From Acidisphaera sp035272265 (GTDB lineage Bacteria > Pseudomonadota > Alphaproteobacteria > Acetobacterales > Acetobacteraceae), in the NCBI GenBank assembly GCA_035272265.1, contig DATEQV010000486.1:1-10202 (forward strand): DNA of 10,202 bases. Reading direction: 5' to 3'. Of this stretch, positions 1 to 5,585 are shown piece by piece (the first letter of the stretch is position 1; every line of letters starts with the position of its first letter). The translations under genes were made by a program, and so were the position numbers. The notes beneath the pieces were generated by a model, which was given only the letters and a program-made list of their open reading frames with translations, ran no database searches and was not told the origin of the DNA.

Positions 1-117
1 TGGCTGGAAAACTGCGCGCCAGAATCCTACACCGACGAACAGATGGAGGAATTCGACCAGCTCATGGAGCCGTGGCTCGAAGACTACGAGCGCAAGCGAT
101 CGGCCGGCGGAAAGTAG
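1..117 (+). CDS. C-terminal end of an unrecognised protein (partial, runs off left edge)
   Basis: The first reading frame is open from base 1 to a TAG at 115-117 and gives 38 residues. They are rich in acidic residues and end in a basic tail (ERKRSAGGK). The composition (several Glu/Asp, Trp, Met) looks like a real soluble protein end and not a chance frame, but I do not recognise the family and assign no function. The last 56 bases overlap the 3' end of the minus-strand GT61 gene in a convergent arrangement. No terminator-like hairpin is evident after the stop. Most of the gene lies outside the window. Confidence 0.5.
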   Translation, partial: WLENCAPESYTDEQMEEFDQLMEPWLEDYERKRSAGGK

Positions 118-1222
118 CCGAGAACTCGGCACTCTCCAGGAGTCTAAGGCAAAGCTGAAAGTCCGCCTCATCGACCGTGAAACTCTCCAATGGATCGTCC
201 TGGGTTTCGCCGAACACGTATCCGGTGGGCTGCTGCAGCGCATCCCCGATCGCCGATTGCAGGAAGCCCGCGACCGGCGACTTCGTGCCGCGTAGAGCGC
301 ACACGACCGTGCCCGCCGGCGCGAAGATCGAGCCATGCAGGGCAGAGCCGTATTCGCCGATGATCTCCCGCGCGCCCGCAAAAAGCTGCATTTGTTCGAG
401 CAGCGTCATGTGTTCCGGATGAACGATCGTGAACCCGGACTCCTGGGCCATCGTCTCGATCCGCTCGCGGTTGTTGAGCCATCGTGCGTGCCGATTGGCC
501 TTTGCGCGCGAGATGAAAATGCGGCTCGGGTAGGCCGGTCGGTCGCCGCCTGCGTGCGGCATCAGCTCCTTGAGGCCGCCGACCGCTGCCGCGAACACCG
601 GGGAAACCCGACTGTTAGTCCGGACGACGGTCGGTATCAGAAGCTGCTCCACGCGAACGCGGTCGAAGAAGGGTTCGTAACGAATCAATTGTGCCGGCCG
701 TATGCCTAGAAATTCCAGCCACCGCGTTCCGAATTCCGGCGTGCTGCTCGGGATCAGGAACTTCAGGGAGGCGAGATCGTGCCCGCCCATTCGGAGCAGG
801 TGAAGCTTGGGCAGGAAGTCCACCAGCCAGTGGCCATAGATCTCATACCCGGGCCCCACCAGCATGACGCATTGACCGGGTTCTTCTAGAATGCGCGGCG
901 GCACCGTGATCACGGCGTGCGATCTCAGCACCGTGGCTAACTGGCCGTCGTGCAGGAAAAGCTCCTTGCATCGCAGCAGCACGTCACCGCGGGCGAGTAG
1001 GTAGTCGCCGAACACCTCGAGACCCCGCGCGGTATAGAGCCCCGTCTCCCAAATGTGTGTTTCCGAATAAAAGCGCGCATTGGTGTCTGACGTGACAACT
1101 CCGAACGCGAACCGTGGCGGTGCAGGTAGGGACACGGACTCCGAGCTAAAGCGAACGTACGTGATCGCACCGTCCGGGCGAGCCGCATGTTCCCGCAAAT
1201 CTTCTATTCCCAGCGGCACCAT
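62..1222 (-). CDS. Glycosyltransferase family 61 (DUF563-type) protein
   Basis: The product is 386 residues and matches the GT61/DUF563 family, which transfers sugars such as xylose or N-acetylglucosamine in the families studied and in bacteria usually sits in capsule or exopolysaccharide loci. Three family signatures are visible: GHWLVDFLPKLHLL at about residues 130-143; a basic stretch beginning RIFISRAKANR at about 234, followed by WLNNRERI; and EYGSALHGSIFAPAGTVV at about 290-307, with the conserved Glu, His and Pro-Ala-Gly. No signal peptide or membrane segment is apparent, so a cytoplasmic enzyme is likely. I chose the ATG at 1222. The frame stays open upstream to 1510, but that extension reads through a displaced purD tail in another frame and has no family similarity. 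Upstream the ribosome site is weak (a GGGG run). The donor and acceptor are unknown. The last 56 bases overlap the gene ending at 117. GC content is lower than in purD or xseA. Confidence 0.85.
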   Translation of the reverse strand: MVPLGIEDLREHAARPDGAITYVRFSSESVSLPAPPRFAFGVVTSDTNARFYSETHIWETGLYTARGLEVFGDYLLARGDVLLRCKELFLHDGQLATVLRSHAVITVPPRILEEPGQCVMLVGPGYEIYGHWLVDFLPKLHLLRMGGHDLASLKFLIPSSTPEFGTRWLEFLGIRPAQLIRYEPFFDRVRVEQLLIPTVVRTNSRVSPVFAAAVGGLKELMPHAGGDRPAYPSRIFISRAKANRHARWLNNRERIETMAQESGFTIVHPEHMTLLEQMQLFAGAREIIGEYGSALHGSIFAPAGTVVCALRGTKSPVAGFLQSAIGDALQQPTGYVFGETQDDPLESFTVDEADFQLCLRLLESAEFSATFRRPIACARSLRATAP

Positions 1223-1224
1223 CG

Positions 1225-1296
1225 TCACGCCCCGTGCGGCGCCAGCGCCGGCCAGCCGATATCCAGCCGGCAGAACCCGCCCGGCCAGTCGATCGC
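1225..1296 (-). pseudogene. Displaced 3' end of purD (C-terminal remnant)
   Basis: Read on the minus strand, this stretch encodes DAIDWPGGFCRLDIGWPAL, then APHGA and a TGA at 1225-1227. Intact PurD in the same window ends DAIDWPGGFCRRDIGWRAL, then TET and stop. The similarity stops abruptly upstream, where the residues before DAIDW (LSRLI) do not match PurD (RAYAAV). Only the last 20 or so codons are therefore present. It has no start of its own and is not a gene. The TGA lies two bases before the GT61 start codon. I read it as the original end of purD pushed away by an insertion; a small random duplication is the alternative. Confidence 0.65.
1251..1296 (+). repeat. Direct repeat, left copy (purD 3' end; candidate attachment site)
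   Basis: This 46-bp stretch matches 2593-2638 in the same orientation at 44 of 46 positions. The differences are at 1265 (a, against c at 2607) and 1279 (g, against t at 2621). Similarity fades quickly on both sides: three bases (1247-1249) still match on the left beyond a mismatch at 1250, and a few scattered bases on the right. The offset between copies is exactly 1342 bp. The copy lies in the remnant of the purD 3' end. Calling it an attachment site is inference, because no integrase gene is in view. Confidence 0.75.
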
Positions 1297-1468
1297 ATCT
1301 ATCAGCCTCGAAAGGTCCTGGCCGTCGTAGGCCGGAAGCGGCGGCGGTCGTCGCGACCGGCCGCGCGTAAGCGTTAAACTGCGCTCGCCGCACCAATTGA
1401 CGCTGACCTTTCCGGTAGCGATCAGCATGTAAAGGACTTGCCGGACATAAGTGACTCTCGCGTAGCAT

Positions 1469-1473
1469 GGAGG
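1469..1473 (+). promoter_or_regulatory. Ribosome binding site deciding the methyltransferase start
   Basis: GGAGG sits 7 bases before the ATG at 1481 but only 1 base before the in-frame ATG at 1475. The spacing favours 1481 as the start. Further upstream a TTGACG at 1397-1402 resembles a -35 box, but no convincing -10 box follows at normal spacing. Confidence 0.6.
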
Positions 1474-1480
1474 AATGGGG

Positions 1481-2527
1481 ATGGATGAGGCACTTAGAGG
1501 GGCGGAGCAAGCTGTACGGGCGCTATTTGACGCATTCCTCGATCGAGAGCCAAGTGAGGCAGAACTCGTCCATTTCACCGCCAAGTTCGAATCCCGGGCT
1601 TCTATCCTCGAGCTCATCCAGTCGTTTTACGTCTGCGATGAGTACACCGCGCGCAGGAAGAGTGCCGGGAAGCTATTCGTGCCGCCGGGACATTTCTACT
1701 CCCCTATCGTGTCCCCGCCCGAGGTGACACAGCGCATCCCGCACGTCCGGCCGGCCACCCAGGTCAGACTTCCCGACGTGCGGCTCGACCTCGACGAGAT
1801 GACGGCATTCTGGGAGTCGCACCTGGCGCCGATCGCGGCACGCAACAGCTTCCCGGTCGAGGCGGATGACGCGTTCCGGTATCGCTTCAACAACCCGGCC
1901 TACTCGTACGCCGACGCCATCATGCTCGAAGCGATGATCCTGCACTTCCGGCCGCGTCATATCATCGAGGTGGGCTCGGGCTGGTCGACTGCATGCATCC
2001 TCGATGTTCTCGCCCGGTCCAACAACATGGACACCACGCTGACCTGCATAGAGCCGTTCCCGTCGGTGCTGAAAGAGGTGCTGCGCCCCGGTGACGAAAC
2101 GCGCATCCGCCTCATCGATAAGCCGGTGCAGTCGGTCGACAAGACGGTCTTCACCGGCCTCGGCAGCAACGACATTCTGTTGATTGACTCGACGCACATT
2201 GTCAAGACCGGCAGCGATGTCGTGTTCGAGCTGACCGAAGTTCTGCCGGTGCTGAAGCGAGGCGTTGTCATACATTTCCACGATATCTTCTATCCGTTCG
2301 AGTATCCGTACCAGTGGGTCGTGGTCGAGAACAGGTCCTGGAACGAGATCTACGCGCTACGGAACTTCCTGGCGTTCAATAACGAGTTCGGCGTCATCTT
2401 CTTCAACGACATGTTTGCCCAATTGCGGGAGGGCGTCCTGCGACGCGACTGCCCCAAGTTCCTCCTGAACCCCGGCGGCAGCCTTTGGCTGCAAAGAAGT
2501 CCGAGGCAAACGGCCGCCGGCATCTAG
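1481..2527 (+). CDS. Class I SAM-dependent methyltransferase (Methyltransf_24 type) with DUF4214-like N-terminus
   Basis: The product is 348 residues. Residues about 10-60 (ALFDAFLDREPSEAELVHF, later ILELIQSFYVCDEY) resemble the short helical DUF4214 type seen in glycan and surface-layer proteins; that match is by eye. A GHFYSPI motif follows at 70-76, as in methyltransferases encoded beside glycosyltransferases. The Rossmann methyltransferase fold covers about 140-315: motif I IIEVGSGWST at 161-170 for S-adenosylmethionine binding, the acidic strand end CIEPFP at 189-194, DILLIDSTHIVKTGSDV at 231-247, and VVIHFHDIFYPFEYP at 262-276. A role in methylating a sugar or glycan precursor is inferred from family and context; the substrate is unknown. 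The gene is divergent from GT61, convergent with purD 45 bp away, and lies between two copies of the purD 3' end. GC is clearly lower than in purD. An ATG at 1475 is the alternative start. Confidence 0.85.
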   Translation: MDEALRGAEQAVRALFDAFLDREPSEAELVHFTAKFESRASILELIQSFYVCDEYTARRKSAGKLFVPPGHFYSPIVSPPEVTQRIPHVRPATQVRLPDVRLDLDEMTAFWESHLAPIAARNSFPVEADDAFRYRFNNPAYSYADAIMLEAMILHFRPRHIIEVGSGWSTACILDVLARSNNMDTTLTCIEPFPSVLKEVLRPGDETRIRLIDKPVQSVDKTVFTGLGSNDILLIDSTHIVKTGSDVVFELTEVLPVLKRGVVIHFHDIFYPFEYPYQWVVVENRSWNEIYALRNFLAFNNEFGVIFFNDMFAQLREGVLRRDCPKFLLNPGGSLWLQRSPRQTAAGI

Positions 2528-2572
2528 ACCGGGACGATCCTGACCATGCCCGCTGCAAAGGCGGCGCCGCTT

Positions 2573-3829
2573 CTACGTCTCGGTTAAAGCCCGCCAGCCG
2601 ATATCCCGCCGGCAGAACCCTCCCGGCCAGTCGATCGCGTCGACCGCCGCATACGCCCGATGGCGCGCCTGTGCGATCCCCTCGCCCATCGCGCACACGG
2701 TCAGCACCCGCCCGCCAGCCGACAGGATCCGTCCGTCGCCCGCCGCCGCCGTTCCGGCATGATAGATCCGCACGCCCTCCAGCGCCGCCGCGCGGTCCAG
2801 GCCGCCGATCACCTCGCCGGTCCGGGGCGCCTCGGGATAGCCGGGGGCCGCCATCACCACGCCGACCGCGCTGTGCTGCGACCAGCGCAGGTCGAACGCG
2901 TCCAGCGCGCCGTCCTGTGCGGCAAGCAGCGCGGGCAGCAGGTCCGAGCGCAGGCGCAGCAGCAGCACCTGGCACTCCGGATCGCCGAAGCGGACGTTGA
3001 ACTCGATCAGCTTCGGACCGTCGTCGGTCAGCATCAGACCGGCGAACAGCACGCCGCGGAATGGGCAGCCCCGGCGCGCCATCTCGGCCAGCACCGGGCG
3101 CACGACGCCGTCCAGCACCGCCGCCTCGTGCGCGGCGCCGAAACGCGGCACCGGCGAATACGCCCCCATGCCGCCGGTGTTCGGCCCGGTGTCGCCGTCG
3201 CGCAGCCGCTTGTGGTCCTGGGCCGAGCCCAGCAGCACCGCGTTCGCGCCGTCGCACAGCGCGAACAGGCTGACCTCCTCGCCGGACAGGCACTCCTCGA
3301 TCACCAGAGGGCCCGCGGCGCCGAGGCGGGCGGCGGCGTCCAGCGCTTCGTCCTCGGTGGCGGCGACCACTACGCCCTTGCCGGCAGCCAGCCCGTCGGC
3401 CTTCACCACGATCGGGGCGCCGCGGCGGCGGATGAACTCCTGGGCGGTGGCGACGTCGTCGAATCGCTCCCATAGCGCGGTCGGCACGCCGGCGGCGTCG
3501 CACACCTCCTTGGCGAAGCTCTTGCTGCCCTCCAGCCGCGCCGCCGCGACAGTCGGGCCGCAGCAGGCGATGCCGGCCGCGTCCATCGCGTCCGCGAGGC
3601 CCGCGACCAGCGGCGCCTCGGGCCCGGGCACGACGAGGTCGATCGCCTGTGCGCGCGCGAAGCCGACGAGGGCCGGGATGTCGGTGGCGGCGAGGCCTTC
3701 GCAGGTGGCCACCCGGGCGATCCCCGGGTTGCCAGGGGCGCACCAGAGCTGGGTCAGCAAGGGGCTGCGCGCGATCGTCTCGCACAGCGCGTGCTCCCGC
3801 CCCCCCGATCCGACTACCAGCACGCGCAT
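2573..3829 (-). CDS. purD: Phosphoribosylamine--glycine ligase (GAR synthetase)
   Basis: PurD joins phosphoribosylamine and glycine using ATP to give glycinamide ribonucleotide, the second step of de novo purine synthesis, in the cytoplasm. The product is 418 residues, close to the usual family length, so it is complete. Visible landmarks are VGSGGREHA at 6-14 in the N-terminal domain, PGPEAPL at 68-74, the ATP-grasp stretch KADGLAAGKGVVVA at 143-156, DHKRLRDGDTGPNTGGMGAY at 205-224 and EFNVRFGDPE at 276-285 with metal-binding acidic residues. The frame remains open far upstream, antisense to xseA, but family similarity starts at MRVLVVGSGG, so the ATG at 3829 is used. It is divergent from xseA with 69 bp between start codons. 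The last codons (2573-2638) are duplicated at 1225-1296. The final residues TET follow the repeat and differ from the APHGA of the remnant. Confidence 0.97.
   Translation of the reverse strand: MRVLVVGSGGREHALCETIARSPLLTQLWCAPGNPGIARVATCEGLAATDIPALVGFARAQAIDLVVPGPEAPLVAGLADAMDAAGIACCGPTVAAARLEGSKSFAKEVCDAAGVPTALWERFDDVATAQEFIRRRGAPIVVKADGLAAGKGVVVAATEDEALDAAARLGAAGPLVIEECLSGEEVSLFALCDGANAVLLGSAQDHKRLRDGDTGPNTGGMGAYSPVPRFGAAHEAAVLDGVVRPVLAEMARRGCPFRGVLFAGLMLTDDGPKLIEFNVRFGDPECQVLLLRLRSDLLPALLAAQDGALDAFDLRWSQHSAVGVVMAAPGYPEAPRTGEVIGGLDRAAALEGVRIYHAGTAAAGDGRILSAGGRVLTVCAMGEGIAQARHRAYAAVDAIDWPGGFCRRDIGWRALTET
2593..2638 (+). repeat. Direct repeat, right copy (inside purD 3' end)
   Basis: This is the partner of 1251-1296, with 44 of 46 bases identical and the same orientation. 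It lies within intact purD and encodes AIDWPGGFCRRDIGW. Recombination between the two copies would remove 1342 bp carrying the methyltransferase and leave purD ending in the APHGA tail of the left copy. Confidence 0.75.
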
Positions 3830-3860
3830 GACGGCGCCTTGTCTCCCGGACGCCGCTCTC

Positions 3861-3890
3861 TTGCAACGGGTGCCGCACCGCCCGCATAGC
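3861..3890 (+). promoter_or_regulatory. Weak candidate xseA promoter in the purD/xseA divergent gap
   Basis: TTGCAA at 3861-3866 resembles a -35 box. CATAGC at 3885-3890, 18 bases on, is a poor -10 box with three matches to TATAAT. Transcription would then begin at or just before the xseA ATG at 3899, giving a nearly leaderless message. That would agree with the absence of a visible ribosome binding site before 3899. The box matches are weak and the call is tentative. Confidence 0.2.
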
Positions 3891-3898
3891 CTGCGCGC

Positions 3899-5395
3899 AT
3901 GGACGAAGCGTTGCCGCCCGGCGCCGCCCCGGCCGGAACCCCCACCGGAACCCCCGCTGGGGCGCCCGCTGGGGTCAACGTGCCGGAGTTCAGCGTCACC
4001 GAGATCGCCGGCGCCATCAAGCGCACGCTGGAAGGCGCGTTCGGCCGCGTGCGGGTGCGCGGCGAGATCAGCGGCTACAAGCGCCACGCCTCCGGCCACG
4101 CCTATTTCTCGCTCAAGGACGAGGGCGCCAAGATCGACGCCGTGATCTGGCGCTCCGGCTTCGGCCGGATCGGGCTGGCGCCGGAGGACGGCATCGAGGT
4201 GATCGCCACCGGCCGCCTGTCGACCTACGCCGACCGCTCCACCTACCAGCTCGTCGTCGAGCGGCTGGAATATGCCGGCGCCGGCGCGCTGCTCGCGCGC
4301 ATCGAGGCGCTGCGCGCCCGCCTGCTGGCCGAGGGGCTGTTCGCGCCCGAGCGCAAGCGCACGCTGCCGCTGCTGCCGGAGACGATCGGCGTGGTGACCA
4401 GCGAGGGCGGCGCCGTGCTGCACGACATCCGCACCACGCTCGCCCGCCGCTTTCCGCGGCGGCTGCTGGTGTGGCCCGTGCCGGTGCAGGGCGAGGGTGC
4501 CGCGGCCAGGATCGCCGCCGCGATCGCCGGGTTCGACTCGATGGCGCACGGCGGCGAGCCGCCGCGGCCGGACGTGCTGATCGTCGCGCGGGGCGGCGGC
4601 AGCCTCGAGGACCTGATGGCCTTCAACGACGAGGCGGTGGTGCGCGCCGCCGCCGCCTGCCGCATCCCGCTGATCTCCGCCGTCGGGCACGAGACCGACA
4701 CCACGCTGATCGACTTCGCCGCCGACCGCCGCGCGCCGACGCCGACCGCGGCGGCGGAGATGGCGGCGCCGGCGCGGACGGATCTGCTCGCCGACCTGGA
4801 GCAGACCGCCGCGCGGCTGGCCGGCGCGTTGCAGTCGCAGACCCAGGCGGCGTTGCTGCGGCTGCGCGCGGCGGAGGCCCGCATGCCGGACCTGCCGGGC
4901 GTGCTGGCCGCCGCGCGGCAGCGCCTGGATGACCGCGAGGAACGGCTGCGGCTGTCGCTGCCCAACCTGCTCGCCGCGCGTCGCGGGGCGCTGACCAATG
5001 CGGCGATGCGCCTGCCCTCGCCGTTGTCGCTGACGCAGGCGGCGCGGCAGACGCTGGTGCATGCGACGCATCGGGCGGCGACGGCGCTGCCGTCGCTGCT
5101 GGCGTTGCGCCGCGCCGGCCTGAACGCAGTGCGACTGTCGGCGGCACCGCTGCACGCGCTGCTCGCTGCCGACCGGAACCGGCTGGCGGTGATGGGTGCG
5201 ACGCTGGAGTCCGTCTCGCCCGAGGCGGTGCTCGCGCGCGGCTACGCCGTCGTGCTGACGGAAACTGCGACGCCGATCACCTCGGCCGCCGGGGTCCGGC
5301 CGGGGATGGCGCTGCGCCTGCGCTTCGCCGACGGCGAGGCACGTGCGACGGCGAACGGGGGGCGCAGCGATCGCCAGGGCAGGCTGGATCTGTAG
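3899..5395 (+). CDS. xseA: Exodeoxyribonuclease VII large subunit
   Basis: XseA is the catalytic subunit of exonuclease VII, which with XseB degrades single-stranded DNA in both directions during repair and recombination. The product has 498 residues. After a Pro/Gly-rich leader (about 1-27), the OB-fold DNA-binding domain covers about 28-125 (PEFSVTEIAGAIKRTLEGAF, then VRVRGEISGYKRHASGHAYF). The catalytic domain follows: GVVTSEGGAVLHDI at 164-177, VLIVARGGGSLEDLMAFNDE at 226-245 and ISAVGHETDTTLIDFAADRR at 259-278. A long Ala/Leu/Arg-rich helical, probably coiled-coil, region covers about 290-430. LARGYAVV at 445-452 is the conserved C-terminal motif. Start choice is uncertain: ATG 3899 gives the repeat leader and lacks a clear ribosome site, while a GTG at 3980 would begin just before the OB-fold. 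The gene is divergent from purD and convergent with the glycosyltransferase beyond the palindrome. No xseB is in the window. Confidence 0.96.
   Translation: MDEALPPGAAPAGTPTGTPAGAPAGVNVPEFSVTEIAGAIKRTLEGAFGRVRVRGEISGYKRHASGHAYFSLKDEGAKIDAVIWRSGFGRIGLAPEDGIEVIATGRLSTYADRSTYQLVVERLEYAGAGALLARIEALRARLLAEGLFAPERKRTLPLLPETIGVVTSEGGAVLHDIRTTLARRFPRRLLVWPVPVQGEGAAARIAAAIAGFDSMAHGGEPPRPDVLIVARGGGSLEDLMAFNDEAVVRAAAACRIPLISAVGHETDTTLIDFAADRRAPTPTAAAEMAAPARTDLLADLEQTAARLAGALQSQTQAALLRLRAAEARMPDLPGVLAAARQRLDDREERLRLSLPNLLAARRGALTNAAMRLPSPLSLTQAARQTLVHATHRAATALPSLLALRRAGLNAVRLSAAPLHALLAADRNRLAVMGATLESVSPEAVLARGYAVVLTETATPITSAAGVRPGMALRLRFADGEARATANGGRSDRQGRLDL
3929..3976 (+). repeat. 12-bp tandem repeat, four units, in xseA leader
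   Basis: Four consecutive 12-bp units keep the xseA frame and encode PAGT, PTGT, PAGA and PAGV. Units 1 and 2 share the ccggaaccccc core and units 3 and 4 share cgctgggg, so the array looks like two rounds of duplication. It lies before the OB-fold, in a stretch expected to be disordered. Gain or loss of units would not shift the frame. Confidence 0.7.
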
Positions 5396-5424
5396 GCTTT
5401 GGTTTCTTGCGTAAGGACCGACCT

Positions 5425-5535
5425 CGTCATTGCGAGGAGCGAAGCGACGAAGCAACCCAGAGCGGCGCGACAAGCGCCTGATGTGTCGCCCTGGGTTGCT
5501 TCCCGCCACGCCTTCGGCTCGCGGTCGCAATGACG
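5425..5535. repeat. Interspersed palindromic element (REP-like) between convergent genes
   Basis: The left arm (5425-5460) begins cgtcattgcgaggagcgaag and ends gaagcaacccag. The right arm (5491-5535) begins ctgggttgcttc and ends tcgcaatgacg, the reverse complement with a few mismatches and a length difference. Inside, gcgcgaca near 5466-5473 can pair with tgtcgcc at 5484-5490. The RNA would therefore fold into one long hairpin from either strand. Sequences starting CGTCATTGCGAG and carrying GAAGCAA are known to me as abundant intergenic repeats in alphaproteobacteria. Its place 29 bp after xseA and 50 bp after the opposing gene suggests it ends transcription in both directions. No poly-T tract follows, so intrinsic termination is not certain. 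It is the only copy in the window. Confidence 0.75.
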
Positions 5536-5585
5536 GAGCGAATGGGTTCGGGTCATCAGAACCTCGTAGTGAGCGCGGCCGCGGG

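Noticed and set aside
1223..1510. N-terminal extension of the GT61 frame, 96 codons
   Set aside because: It reads the displaced purD tail in the wrong frame (DRLAGRVLPAGYRLAG) and crosses the methyltransferase start region. GT61 similarity begins after the ATG at 1222.
1225..1617. Minus-strand frame of 130 codons containing the purD-like tail
   Set aside because: It begins antisense to the methyltransferase and shows similarity only in its last 20 or so residues. It is better described as a remnant than a gene.
2561..2570. Perfect 10-bp palindrome gcggcgccgc between methyltransferase and purD, considered as a terminator
   Set aside because: It has no loop and no T-run, and such palindromes are expected by chance in very GC-rich DNA.
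2403..3887. Minus-strand frame of 494 codons overlapping purD in another frame
   Set aside because: It is an Arg/Gly-rich shadow of purD with no motifs and reads DRLAGRVLPAGYRLAG only because it crosses the repeat out of frame.
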